DNA of 64,000 nucleotides from Macrophomina tecta (taxonomy: Eukaryota > Ascomycota > Dothideomycetes > Botryosphaeriales > Botryosphaeriaceae), in the NCBI GenBank assembly GCA_024180945.1, contig JAKSGN010000043.1:3224001-3288000 (forward strand), given 5' to 3'. The position numbers and the translations under genes are program-made. Below are positions 1 to 10,245 of the stretch, one piece after another (the stretch's first letter is position 1; every line of letters begins with the position of its first letter). The notes below the pieces were generated by a model, which was not told the DNA's origin, ran no database searches, and saw only the letters and a program-made list of their open reading frames with translations.

Positions 1-128
1 CTGCTGTGTCGACGTACATGGTTGCAGAGAAGGCGGCGGATGATATCCTGGCGGCGGCGAGCGAAACCGCGAGCAACTCGACGGGTAGCGCGGCGACGAG
101 TAAGAGGAGTGTGAGGCTGCAGGGATGA
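1..128 (+). CDS. C-terminal end of probable GMC oxidoreductase (partial)
   Basis: An open frame enters from the left edge (codons in frame from base 3) and stops at TGA 126-128. The visible 41 residues start AVSTYMVAEKAADDIL and finish in a Ser/Thr-rich tail ending KRSVRLQG. The stretch YMVAEKAADDI resembles the last helix of glucose-methanol-choline (FAD) oxidoreductases, where a conserved AEKAAD segment closes the protein. That is family knowledge applied to a very short piece, so substrate and cell location cannot be given. The low-complexity tail of about 25 residues is longer than usual for the family. The gene converges on the allantoinase gene, which ends at 517 on the other strand. 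Confidence 0.45.
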   Translation, partial: AVSTYMVAEKAADDILAAASETASNSTGSAATSKRSVRLQG

Positions 129-516
129 ATTAAATGATACTCATGCCTTTTTTTTTTTTTTTTGCGGACGTTTCTCCAAGAATAAATCATATCATATATA
201 ATATTAGCTTCTCCACTCTCTCCTCGATCCGTCAGGAGCCAATGAGCGTCGAGACCGTTTCCATGAGGTTCGGTCTATTCCTAGTGGTTTCATGAATTTT
301 TTATTTCTATATCTGTGCTTTTCATATCAGTCCATCAATGCTCTCTCACGTGCGTCTCTCCAGTCCTCTATGAAACGTTTGCGCCGAAGAAAACGCTATG
401 CCGGAACGAAAAGCAAGGGAACCATTCAAACGCCACATTTCTGATTCGCCGCACATGCAACCAAAGAAAAGAGAGAAGGCTCGCGACTGCGAGCAGAGAA
501 CAGCGTCCGAGCCGCA
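129..516. other. Intergenic space between convergent genes
   Basis: No coding sequence is supported here. It holds the 3' ends of two convergent genes. A poly-T run of about 17 bases begins near 147, just after the upstream stop codon, and AT-rich sequence follows to about 310. Confidence 0.6.
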
Positions 517-2154
517 TCAGGCCTCAGCCTTGCGCGTCCTCGGCTCCAGCAACAGCTTCCCCATCGGGCCCGCCTTCTCGACAAAGCCGTCGGCGCGACT
601 GAACACCTTGCAGCCGCGCAGCCACGTCTCGGTGACGACGCCGCGCAGGGTCTTGTGCTCGTAGGGGGAGCACTTGTTGCGGAAGAGCATGGTGCTGGGC
701 TCGACGACGAAGGTGGCCTCGTCGTCGAACACGGCGATGTCGCCGTCGAAGCCGACGCCCAGGTCGCCCTTGCAGTCGTCGAGGCCGACCTGCTTGGCCG
801 TGTTCCTGCAGCACCAGCGCACGACGTCCTCGATGGTGACGTTGCGGCGGGCGTGGCCCTCGGTCCACAGGATGCTCAGGCCGAGGCCGACGCTGCTGAT
901 GCCGCCCCAGGCGCTGAAGAAGTCGCCGTCGGCGCCGCCGACGCGGTGCGGGTCGGCGGCGAGCCCGGCCGGCAGGAGCTTGAGGTCGGGCGTGCAGGGG
1001 GAGTGGTCGGAGACGACGGTCTTGATGACGCTGTCGTCCGGGCGCTGCAGCTCGGCCCACAGGCCGTCCTGGTTGGCCTGCTCGCGGATGGGCGGGCAGC
1101 ACTTGTGGCGCGTGTCGCCCTCCTTGACGGCCTCGGCCGCCAGGCTGAGGTAGTGGAAGCACGTCTCGGCCGTGACCCTGACGCCGCGGGCGCGGGCGTC
1201 GCGCAGCATCGGGATGGCCTGGACGGCGGAGAGGTGCACGATGTGCAGGTCGAGCTGCGGCGCCAGGTGCGCGAGCGACAGGATCTCGGCGATGGCGTAC
1301 GTCTCGAACGAGGGCGGGCGCGAGTCCAGGAAGGTCTGGTAGGTGGTGAGGGGCCCGGACGGCTGCAGCGGCGGCCCGGAGACCTGGACGTCGTCGCCGA
1401 CGGAGGCGGCGATCGGGGGGATCATCTCCGCGTGGAACATGACGGTGGTGGGCTCGTCGGCCAGCTCGGCCAGCACCTTCCGGATGTCGTCGGCGGCGAC
1501 GGCGGGAAACTCGTCGACCTGGAGGGGGGGGAGGGCGGACGGCGGGGTTAGCACGACTCGGTCGAGACAGGAATACGGCGGGAGGCTTGTTGGGGGGGGG
1601 CTTACTCCGCTCTCGATCAGGAATCCCTTGAAGCCACGAACGCCGGCCTTGACCAGGGCCTTGAGCTCCTGGTCATTGCCGGGGACGATGCCGCCGTAGA
1701 AGCCGACGTCGACCCAGCACTTGCCCTGGGCGGCCTCGACCTTGGTGTTGAGGTTCGCGACCGTGGTCGTGGGCGGGATGGCGTTCAGCGGCATGTCGAC
1801 GACGGTGGTGACGCCGCCGAACGCGGCGGCGCGCGTGCCGGTCCAGAAGCCCTCCCATTCGGTGCGGCCGGGCTCGTTCAGGTGCACGTGCGCGTCGACC
1901 AGGCCGGGCAGGAGGATCTTGGGCGAGTGGTCGACGTACGGGGTGCCGGGGGGGAAGTCGGAGGGCGGCAGGACGGAGTGGAAGATGGAGGTGATCTTGC
2001 CGGTGATGGTCGAGACCACGATGGTGGCTTCGGTGAGGCGGCCGGAGACGACGGCGCGGGACGAGGCGATCACGGTGATCGGGGGCACTTGTTGGGCGGG
2101 AGAAGAGCTGGGGCCGCCGGCGGCGGAGGCAGCGCCTGTTGCGTGGGGAGCCAT
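517..2154 (-). CDS. DAL1: Allantoinase, 516 aa after splicing
   Basis: Allantoinase hydrolyses the ring of allantoin to allantoate in purine degradation. Exons are 2154-1606 and 1518-517. The intron 1519-1605 is 87 nt, has GTAAGC and CTCCAG ends, and is in frame without a stop, so an unspliced reading gives 545 aa with an odd proline-rich insert. Splicing joins FLIESG to VDEFP, the order expected in this family. Metal-site features of the amidohydrolase fold are visible: DAHVHLNEPGRT (His89, His91), the carboxylated Lys176 in GFKGF, later histidines in MFHAE and HIVHLS, and the Asp in VVSDHSPC. The N-terminal 20 residues are low complexity. No signal peptide is seen, so a cytosolic enzyme is likely. 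GATA sites upstream suggest nitrogen control. Symbol follows the yeast name. Confidence 0.93.
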   Translation of the reverse strand: MAPHATGAASAAGGPSSSPAQQVPPITVIASSRAVVSGRLTEATIVVSTITGKITSIFHSVLPPSDFPPGTPYVDHSPKILLPGLVDAHVHLNEPGRTEWEGFWTGTRAAAFGGVTTVVDMPLNAIPPTTTVANLNTKVEAAQGKCWVDVGFYGGIVPGNDQELKALVKAGVRGFKGFLIESGVSPPPTSLPPYSCLDRVVLTPPSALPPLQVDEFPAVAADDIRKVLAELADEPTTVMFHAEMIPPIAASVGDDVQVSGPPLQPSGPLTTYQTFLDSRPPSFETYAIAEILSLAHLAPQLDLHIVHLSAVQAIPMLRDARARGVRVTAETCFHYLSLAAEAVKEGDTRHKCCPPIREQANQDGLWAELQRPDDSVIKTVVSDHSPCTPDLKLLPAGLAADPHRVGGADGDFFSAWGGISSVGLGLSILWTEGHARRNVTIEDVVRWCCRNTAKQVGLDDCKGDLGVGFDGDIAVFDDEATFVVEPSTMLFRNKCSPYEHKTLRGVVTETWLRGCKVFSRADGFVEKAGPMGKLLLEPRTRKAEA

Positions 2155-2278
2155 GGCGGGCAGCGGGAGAGCAGAGGAGCGACGGGCAATGGCACGGAAA
2201 CAATGAACGAGCAGAACTCAGTTCGAGGCCCGGAGGGATGGCCGCTCCAGGCTGTGGAAATGCAGGGTCCTCGGGGGA

Positions 2279-2536
2279 CAGATAAGGTCACAGCAAGAGA
2301 GCGAGATAGCGAGATAGCAAGAGCGAGAGAGAGAGAAAGAGAGAGAGAGAGAGAAAGAGAGAAAATCAGTGCGACAAGCAATAGGAGAAGCTCTCTGGAC
2401 GCAGGGAAGAGAAGACAGAAGCGTGCGGGGCGACAAAAGGCGGAGATGAAGGCGGAGAGCAGTCGAGCTTCTTGTTCGAAAGAGGGCGAGGCGGAAGAGG
2501 CGCAAGATAAAGCCGGGGTACGGCGGGACTCTTATC
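2279..2536. promoter_or_regulatory. GATA-type sites upstream of allantoinase
   Basis: Three matches to HGATAR lie upstream of the ATG at 2154: CAGATAAG at 2279-2286, AGATAA at 2505-2510, and the inverted CTTATC at 2531-2536. The last two are about 25 bp apart, the sort of paired arrangement preferred by AreA/NIT2 nitrogen regulators. Binding is inferred, not shown. Confidence 0.5.
2293..2364. repeat. GA-rich simple repeat
   Basis: A purine-strand microsatellite of GA/GAAA units lies about 140-210 bp upstream of the allantoinase start codon, probably in its 5' leader or core promoter. Confidence 0.85.
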
Positions 2537-3650
2537 AATGCCTCTCGCTACCTATCTCCTCTAGCCAGATGTGGAAACATGTCAGATCCACAGGACGGGG
2601 CCGACCGGCGGTCGACTTCGCGCAGGGCTGGCGGGGTCGATTGGCCGGTGAAGAGAGCACGGCGGACCCTCGCCCGGCGGCGCAATGGCCGTGCAGCGGC
2701 GGCGGCAGGAGTCCATCGTGGGCCGGCTGCGGATGGTGTAGAACGAGGCGAGGGATTACTCGATAGAAATGGCGGGCCCCTATCGGCCGCACTCCTGGCA
2801 CCGAAAACGCTAGCCCTGCCGGCCACGTCTAATAGCCCAGCGGCCAGGCAATCTTCCCGCGCGCCCGTGGATCGCCGAGCGAGCCCCGGCCTCGGGGCCT
2901 CTCCGTCGCAGACTGTCTTTGCTGGTGGCAGTATTCGCGGCGAGCTGGCTGGCCCGCCGCCTCCTGCAGGCGGGTGCTGCCACGCAAAACCGACTGCATT
3001 ACCGGCCCTTGGCACGCCCTATTACTCGGGCCCTCTCCCCTGCCGCCTCTCACCGCATTCCCATCGAGTAAGAGAAACGAGTCGCTCCTGCCCTTTCTAA
3101 CAAGCGCTTCTTCCCTCGGCGTCCCGGTCGGCAGCGCCGCCAATGGACGTCGAGGAATGTTTTTGGCCCCGGGTCGACTAGCGCAGCCCCAAGACCGTGG
3201 CCCGGCTTCCAGCCAGAGTGACCCCGCACGTGACCTAAACGTCACCTGACATCGCGTGCACGCGTCTCGGCGTGAAGAGAGCCAGCTCGTGCGGGCATGT
3301 CCCGCGCAAACCGCACAACCTCTTGCGCTCAAGCTCAGCTTTTCGCTCAAGCCGCCGCGCCTCCACGGGGTGTGGCCTTCCCGGCTGCCCGTTGGCGAGC
3401 GGGCAGTTTTCGCCTTTCTCTCCCCCCAATTCCTTCCCTACTTTACGAATTTACGTGAGCGCTTCTTTCACAGCCCCAGTCTACGCAGTCTCCCGCTCGA
3501 ATTCACGCATGCAAAGAAATCAGAAGCTGGCGAAAGACGAATGGTTTGGATTAAGTTTAACGAGTGTAGTTGGCCTTGGGCAGACTCAAAGCAGGTACGC
3601 CTCAGCTCCTACGTACAAGGGGTATAAAGTTGTTGACGGAAAAAAAGCAT
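2537..3650. other. Intergenic region, no gene seen
   Basis: About 1.1 kb between the allantoinase promoter and the 3' end of the LPMO gene. Several open frames exist on both strands, but none shows a recognisable domain or consistent codon pattern. It probably carries the distal allantoinase promoter and the LPMO 3' UTR. Confidence 0.5.
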
Positions 3651-4937
3651 TTAGTTGTGGCCGTGGCGGCGAGCGTGCTTGTGCATGTGCCTCTTCGCCT
3701 TCGACGCGCCCACGACCTTGCCGTCCTGGCAAACCATGCCGGCCGCGACGTCCTGCCAGTACACGAAGCCGCGGTTGCAGAGGCCGTACTGCGAGCTGCC
3801 GTTGCAGATGACCTGTCCGTCGTTGGCGTCGGTGCACTGGCCGTTGGCCTCGCCGACAGTGGGGATGCCGGAGGCCGCCTGGCTGGGGACGGCCGCCGCG
3901 GCAGAGCTGGCCTCGGCCACGGGCGAAGGGGCAGCGTCGGTGGTCGCAGCGGCCGGAGCAGCCGCGGCCGCGGCCGTGGTGGTCAGGAGGGTGGTGGCAG
4001 CAGCAGCGCTGCTCTCGGCCAGGGCAAGACCCGGGATGGACGTGGTCGCGTAGGTGGCCTCCGCGGCGGCGCTGGTGGAGGCGCTGGAGGAGGAGGCGCT
4101 GGCGGCTGGCTTGGGGCTCGAGCCGCCCGCTGCCTTGCCGCTGTTGCCGCTGGAGCACTGGCCCTTGGGCTTGGCCAGGGGCCAGGACGACGTGTCGCCG
4201 ACGTCCAGGCTGTCGCCCGGGTTGGGGAACTGCAGGATCTTCTCGCCCTCAGCAAGGCACCGCGGGAACTGGCCCTGCGAGAGGAGCTCGGTCTGGGGGA
4301 CGGTGTCGGCAAGGAGGCCGGTGACGGCGGAGAGGCCGTCGGCGAAAGAGTTGAAGCCGACGTTGGCGACGAAGATGTCGGGCAGCTCGTTGAAGGCAGA
4401 CAGGTCGTCGGAACCGCCGGTGACGGTGACGGGGGCGCAGTTCATGTACATCTCCGGGTTCTGGCTGGAGACCGGGAACCACGTCCAGGCGAAGGTGACG
4501 TCGCCGTTGGGGATGGACTCGGGCAGCTTGTACTGGAAAGTCGAGGCCTGGTTGTTCAGTCCGGGGCAGCCGCCCTCGATCGAGTGGAAGACCTTGAAGA
4601 CGGACTTGGCGGTAGGGTTCTTGTCGGTGGTGATGCTCAGCTGGCAGGATCCGCCATCGTGCACCGCGGCACCGGTGGTGCTCCCGATCTCATCGATCTC
4701 CTGCGCGTTGCCGGGGTAGAAGTCGAGCGTGTAGGACTGCCCGACCGCGAGGGTAGTGCGCTCAGTGACCGAGTAGGTCTGGAACTTGCAAGGGTACTGG
4801 CCGGTCGTGAGAGGACTGCGATCCTGCTGCAACTGCGTCTTGTCGTAAGGAACGGGGTGCTTCATGTACATGTGAGCGCTCGCCAGAGGCAGAGCCGCCA
4901 GGGCGGCGATGCCGAAGCGACGGAGCTGCGGGGCCAT
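3651..4937 (-). CDS. Secreted AA11 lytic polysaccharide monooxygenase with C-terminal X278-like module, 428 aa
   Basis: AA11 enzymes are copper monooxygenases that cleave chitin oxidatively outside the cell. The start is taken at 4937 although the frame stays open to 5051, because this ATG gives a clean signal peptide, MAPQLRRFGIAALAALPLASA, cut just before His22. That N-terminal His is half of the copper histidine brace. The second brace His is His93 in AAVHDGGSC, a typical AA11 motif, and a Tyr in PEMYMNCAPV is the likely axial residue. The catalytic domain runs about 22-250, then an Ala/Ser/Thr linker to about 365, then a six-Cys module 366-410 resembling X278, which is often fused to AA11 and thought to bind chitin. 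The last 14 residues, KRHMHKHARRHGHN, are very rich in His and basic residues, which is unusual. Single exon. Confidence 0.9.
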   Translation of the reverse strand: MAPQLRRFGIAALAALPLASAHMYMKHPVPYDKTQLQQDRSPLTTGQYPCKFQTYSVTERTTLAVGQSYTLDFYPGNAQEIDEIGSTTGAAVHDGGSCQLSITTDKNPTAKSVFKVFHSIEGGCPGLNNQASTFQYKLPESIPNGDVTFAWTWFPVSSQNPEMYMNCAPVTVTGGSDDLSAFNELPDIFVANVGFNSFADGLSAVTGLLADTVPQTELLSQGQFPRCLAEGEKILQFPNPGDSLDVGDTSSWPLAKPKGQCSSGNSGKAAGGSSPKPAASASSSSASTSAAAEATYATTSIPGLALAESSAAAATTLLTTTAAAAAAPAAATTDAAPSPVAEASSAAAAVPSQAASGIPTVGEANGQCTDANDGQVICNGSSQYGLCNRGFVYWQDVAAGMVCQDGKVVGASKAKRHMHKHARRHGHN

Positions 4938-6987
4938 TATTGTGGAGGTAAGGATCGAATTCCGTCCGGAGAGACGTCCGGCTTCGGATGACAGTAAAAG
5001 AGTGGAGGTGAAGTTGGGGATGCAGTTCGTGGATGCAGACGAGCAGCGCATGAAACTCCACGCCTTATGTACCCACGAACCAACGCAAAAGGATTGGCCG
5101 CGAAATGAGATTGCCAGCCCAGCACTGCGCCAACACGGGAGCCTCTGCTTCGCGGATAGGGATCTTCAGCGTGCTACTGTGCCACGGCCGCCTTGTACAG
5201 CCGCCCCCTCCCCTCCTTAGCACCAAGTATTAAGGTCACGGACAGGCCGCTCACTGAAACGGGACGGCATCTCCGAAAGCCGGATCGCGCGCTGGACTTG
5301 CGTCACAGCAACAGCAAAATTGGCATCCGCATTGCAACGCACTCACTTTGTCTGCGGCGACTTCCAAATTGGCCCCCGCCCTGCACTGTCTGCGCACCAC
5401 GGAGCACCCACAAGGCTGGCGGTCTACTCCAATCATTATGCTCGACGTACAAGGAGCCCCTCAGATGGCGAGTCTCAAAACACCGGGTGATGACCGGATG
5501 CTGATCAGGGATGAGATCGGCATCGGCCCGTGTCCCTCAGGGAGCGGTGTATTGCCGAAAACGCTGACCCACGGGGGCTACCACTCCAGGCCGGCCATCC
5601 ACCAGACCGCACCTAAGCATCCCACCGCAGATGCATTCTTTAATCCGCAAACGATTGTTCTTGCTGCATTCGCCTAGGGAAACGCAGGGATTGCGTGCCC
5701 AGGACAACGTTTCAGCCTTCCCTCGAGTGATGGGACTAACCATGCTATTCCAACCTGCTTGAAACTACACCATCGTGAGTGTGGCGCACTAAACGTCGAA
5801 CGCCTTCCTTGGAGGACGGGTACATAAACTTTAGGCTGTTCTTCACTCCTACCCGCTCCCGCGACATTAGTACCACACATCCCGCCCCTTGGCGTTCCTA
5901 ACTCCACTCGGTCGACGAAGACGGCCTGCTTCATCACGCCTCCTTTTCCAGCTCCTTTAAGCTTCGTAGCATGGGCTCGCATGGACACGAACTATTCTAT
6001 AACGACACTCAGCCACCTCGGATTTTCCGAGTCGTAAACGCGATGCGCATGCATCCTCAGCCACCATCAAGCCAGCTTCCCGCAATCGCCCCCGTCCCGT
6101 CAGCCACCCGGCTTCAAACCGTCTTCCCAAGCATTTCAGCCACCCCTTTACGCCCGTCCAACTCGAAACCAATACGCGCAAGGACGGCAGCCGCAAGTCG
6201 CATTTGATCGCCATCGCTTGAGGAAGACGAGCCCCTCTTAGCCAGATTCCTCGAGGAGAAGCCTCACTGCGGCTAATGCAGGAAAGTCACGAAGGTTGCA
6301 CCAAAAGGAAATTATTCGGGCAGCCAAGAGGAAACGAGATGCCAGGAAAAGTCCAGTGCCGGGCTTGTCAAGATCGCAGAGACGGGCCGTAGTGGTAGAC
6401 TCTGACCAAGGGTCCTTGGCGCAGTCCCAAAAATGTGTACGTGATCAAGGCTAAGCCCAATCTTAAGCCAGGTTTGGCAGAGGGGCAGATGTGGGCTCAC
6501 GTATAATTCTGCCTCGATGATTACCGTTGGACACCATTGGATAGGAAGAATCTCGCCTGGAGCGACGAGATAAAACGCCATTCTTAGGCTATGACGCAGC
6601 GTATGGTGTGCGTAGCGTCAAATCTAGAGGCGGCACATACCCACTGTTATGAATGAAAGGCAAGTCAACTTCGAACAAGGGTTGCCAGACTTTTACTGGA
6701 TCCTATTCTGCCAGAGAGCTCCAGGCGACGATAAGGCGGTCAAACTCGCTGAAGCGGCAACCGGAGAGGGACGCGCTATAAAATGCAGAACGCAGTCCAT
6801 GCATGCAAATAAGCTTCCTGGCAAGACTTAGCTAAGCCATCAAAGAGGTGGTAAGGGACGAACTGAAACAGAACTAGCGCGACAGCGAACGAGACCGGCA
6901 GCTCCTCGAGATGGCCCAGAGCCGATTCGGAAAATCTTGGCACTCAGCCGAGGCAGGCCAAGGGCATCAAGCTCGCCAATAGTATAG
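4938..6987. other. Intergenic region, no gene seen
   Basis: Two kilobases of mid-GC sequence with only short overlapping open frames on both strands. I find no domain, tRNA or clear repeat in it. The first few hundred bases should hold the LPMO promoter. The rest may be decayed sequence, since the next recognisable item is a solo LTR. Confidence 0.5.
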
Positions 6988-7245
6988 CGTCACGAACCGG
7001 ACTTGGAACGAATGGGTACGTCGGGTAGCAAGGGAGTGGATGAGTCAGCAGGCACGTGCACGGCGTTCACCGAATGCGGATCAGGAATCACCACGTGAAG
7101 GAGCCAAGGCCACCTCTGTATAACTTTCTTACCTTCACTCCCCCTCCTCCTCCTCCTCCTCTTCTTCTTCTTCGTTCTTTAGCTTAGACACTTCGTCAAT
7201 CCAAACCCACTTTGAAGTCGATTCAGTGCAGGTCGTGACATATAG
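6983..7245 (+). mobile_element. Solo LTR (6988-7240) with TATAG target duplication
   Basis: A 253-bp unit starts CGTCACGAACC (one change from TGTCACGA) and ends GGTCGTGACA. It is flanked by perfect 5-bp duplications TATAG at 6983-6987 and 7241-7245. It matches 28607-28847 in inverted orientation along its whole length, including the blocks around CACCACGTGAAG and GATTCAGTGCAGG. A pyrimidine triplet repeat (CTC/CTT) at 7141-7174 lies inside it. A single LTR between target duplications means the internal part was lost by LTR-LTR recombination. Confidence 0.85.
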
Positions 7246-7769
7246 GTGAGAATAGATAAGAACCGGGTTAAGATACTTTGTACAAAACGGGTGCCGGACG
7301 TGACTTCTAGCAAATGCAACTGCGGGCGTGGGATGTAGACAGTGGGCCACGTATTGTACATGTGCAGGAAGTTCGATGAGCTTTGACTCACCTTCCGCAT
7401 AAAAGGTAATAGTGGGCGGGGAGTGTGGGACGACGGATCTAAGGAAGCTGCTAAGCTAGCGTAACACAACTATAGCAGCAGCAAAGATAATAATAGCAAC
7501 CAAGCCCCTCGGATCAAGAACCTGAAAATTTGGACCATTCCGCTGGAGTAGACTTATGACGCGATGACGCATATGATGAATGGGAGGGCCAGGTTCAGGG
7601 GCATCATTTATATGACCTAAGACAGATGTGTCTCTTGCAGCAGTCGGAAAGCAATATCGGATTCGACGAAGAGTATCTAGCATGCCTTGTCGCGTCAAGG
7701 CCGTGTTGTGTCCAGAAGCAGACGTGCAGGTGCTCAGCGCCGCAAAGCTTCCAAGCGGCGCCCGCAGTT
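7246..7769. other. Gap with no recognisable gene
   Basis: About 520 bp between the solo LTR and the 3' end of the reductase gene. Short open frames on both strands show no domain. It probably includes the reductase 3' UTR. Confidence 0.5.
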
Positions 7770-8913
7770 TTACGCTCCGAGAGCCTTCAGTGACTTCACA
7801 GTATCCACGATGGTCTTCTCAAAGGGCGTAAACTCGATGCCCAGAAGATCGCTCACCCTCCTGTTGTCGAACTTGTACACGCCTCCGGCAGGGTCCTCAT
7901 CTCCCGGCGCATTCGCGGCCGGGAGACGGTCCCGGTATTCGGGGAAGTTGTTCCTGATAATCTCAACGATCTCGCGGTTTCGGTAGCGCCCGGCGGGGAA
8001 GAAGAATCTCTTGCCGCTCGCTTCAGGGACCTCAAGGGCCTTGACGTGGCCTAGGGCCAGGTCACGCACGTCGACGTAGAGATACGGCATGCCGGTGTCC
8101 GGGATGCTATCCTTGTGCTTGCCGAGGACGATGTCCCGGATGGTCTGGTTGGATGTGTTGAGCGCATCCAGCGACGTAGGGTGATGGAGTGCGGGGCCCA
8201 AGACCATCGGCGGATTCATCGTGGAGAGCGTGAAGTGGGGCTTCTCCTGTTGCACGAAATCCCAGGCGGCCTTTTCCGCAAACGTCTTGCTAGCTGGCGC
8301 GAAGTTCTGGCGTGAGCGGCAAGGCTAAAAAGTCGGGGGACTTGCAGTTTCAACTTACCCATGTAGCCGAAGCCCGGCCCTGTCAGGGCCTGTTCGAGCG
8401 TCACAGGGTTCCAGTCTTGCTCGGAGTACGTATGCTCGGGCCAGTTCCCCTTGTACGCATCCAGGATGGCGGCGAAGGAGGAGGTGATGACGACCTTCTT
8501 GACGGTTGGGGCGCCTTTCTGGATGGACTTCAAAATCCCGGTAGTGCCGATGACGGCGGGATCAAGAAGTTGCTTTTGCACATCCGTAACGTCGTAATGG
8601 AAAGGGCTAGCCGCATGGATAACTGCGTCGAGAGGCGGGCTCGTCTTGACGGCTTCGTCAAAGGCTCCCTCTTTGGCAATGTCATTGACGAGTGAAAAGT
8701 CGAGCTTGTCTTTGCCGTAGCTGGGGTGGTCCTGCCTAATCCTCTCTGCCTTGTCGTGAGAGCGCACCGTCGCAATCACGGAGTATCTACGCGGCTAATC
8801 AGAACAGGCCATGAGGAAAGCCGGCTAGGTCGAACTCACCCTCGCTCGAGCAACACATTCAGAATATGGGTCGCCAAGAAGCCGCTCGCACCGGTCAGCA
8901 GAACTCGAGGCAT
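7770..8913 (-). CDS. NAD(P)-dependent extended SDR, Gre2/dihydroflavonol-reductase-like, 341 aa
   Basis: Exons are 8913-8840, 8786-8359 and 8293-7770; introns are 8787-8839 (53 nt) and 8294-8358 (65 nt), both GT..AG, and all phases close exactly. The protein opens MPRVLLTGASGFLATHIL, the Rossmann glycine motif (TGASGFLA, residues 7-14) of extended short-chain dehydrogenases. The catalytic YMASK (Tyr166, Lys170) is created by joining exons 2 and 3. A length near 340 and phrases such as VIHAASPF and STMNPPMVLGP fit the Gre2/ketoreductase group, which reduces aldehydes and ketones with NADPH in the cytosol. Substrate is unknown. No signal peptide. The nearest neighbour on the right is a relic region. 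Confidence 0.9.
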
Positions 8914-10030
8914 GGCGTTGATTTTGGAGGACTTGTTTGGAATGAGTTGCAAGGGAGGTTTGCAGGCGGTTTTCGCGGCGGTGGGTTGTCCACGGAGCTG
9001 AGGAGCACGACCATGTATTTATCTAGAGCCTGATGGGCCAAAAGCCACCAACGCTGCAAAAACCAGCAGCTGTCCCTCCCGCCTTTCTGACATGCGCAGG
9101 CCTGCATGTTTTGTCAGCTCCCGTTTCAGGAGTCAGTTTACCCCACATTCCGCAAATGGCCCGGGCTCCCAACCGGAGCGCCACAGCAGCGGCAGGCGCA
9201 CGTTGCACACCGTCTTCGGCACGGTCAGGGTGCCCTGTGGCTGATTGGTGCCTGCGTCGTGGTGAGTGATTTGTTGCCTGGAACGAGACGGTGTCTCGGC
9301 CGAGGCTGAACATCGGACTTTCTACATCGCTGCAAACGTGGACGTGCTGGCACCTCTGGGGCAGACAACAGAATATAAGCTTTGACGCGGTGCTGTAGGT
9401 GTCGCCGCACACCTTGCGCTTGCTGCTAATCCGGTACCAATCATGCCTCGCTCTCCCTAGCTGGCTAGCTTCGCTTCCACGCTCTCGATTGCTCATCCAT
9501 GAGGCAGGATCACAAGCAATGGCTCCCAGAACAGCCCAGCATGGGATCCATTCTTACCGCGAAAGTAATTGGATTCAGGACAATGGGCTCCTTTCTTGCT
9601 CACAGGTGCTGGCGGGCCGCCGTGGAGCAATCTCGTCACCGTAATATCAAAGTTTCGTGGCCCAGTGGTTGCCTGCGTATGGCCGTCCCAGTTTTCTCTG
9701 CCAGCTGGAAGCACATTTAACGTTTTTGTTTTCTCCCCCTCTATTCTTGTTCACTCGTGCATCGGTCCCCTCTGTGTCTTTCGTCATTTGATACATGTAA
9801 GCATCCAATCCCCTAGCTAGTCCGAGGCGCATACAGATGAACAAATTCTGATTGATTGCTCAATCGTAACTTTGGCCTGCTCGCGCAAGAGAGCACTCGC
9901 TCCACCGGTTCCGAGGCGCACGGGACCAGGCGCTCCCGAATGGTCCAAGCCATGGCTAGTGGCTCCGGACCCGCAACCTGGTCGGGAGGACGACCCCGCT
10001 TCCAGGCTCCCAAGGCTCATTGTCCCCACC
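8914..10030. other. Gap with no recognisable gene
   Basis: Contains the reductase promoter. The remainder has only short open frames without motifs. No LTR ends or tRNA found. Confidence 0.45.
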
Positions 10031-10034
10031 GGCG

Positions 10035-10245
10035 ATATCATGTCCGCGTCCCATCGGTAGTTCTCAAGCTCGCGTCCAGCGTTTTCCGCGTCGTGCTCGG
10101 CCCCAAACTCTCCCAGGGCCAGGGGCCTGACGAAAGCGAACCCAGCGATTCGCCGCAAGCCATCACCATCACATGCGACGTGCTCCAACGCTCCCAAGCC
10201 CTTGAAACAGGCGTGCTTAAGACCGGTGTCCCGCGCTCTCCATAG
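10035..10245 (+). pseudogene. Possible relic of a BTB/POZ domain
   Basis: One plus-strand frame reads VVLKLASSVFRVVLGP followed by LSQGQGPDESEPSDSPQAIT and a segment like TCDVLQ. This resembles the core of fungal BTB proteins, in which a 'shared VLxLASxVFRxMLGP..F.EGQ' stretch precedes a residue run around AMxxxCxxLH. There is no clean start upstream, and the frame changes near 10050. The piece is about 70 codons against the ~100-residue domain. I read it as a decayed fragment, with moderate doubt. Confidence 0.35.

Noticed and set aside
655..1551. Long plus-strand open frames over the allantoinase gene
   Set aside because: They are GC-rich shadow frames of the minus-strand gene with Val/Gly/Arg-rich nonsense composition and no domain.
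3570..4991. 473-codon plus-strand frame opposite the AA11 gene
   Set aside because: Mirror of a well-supported minus-strand gene; composition is Gly/Ala/Arg/Val repeats without any motif.
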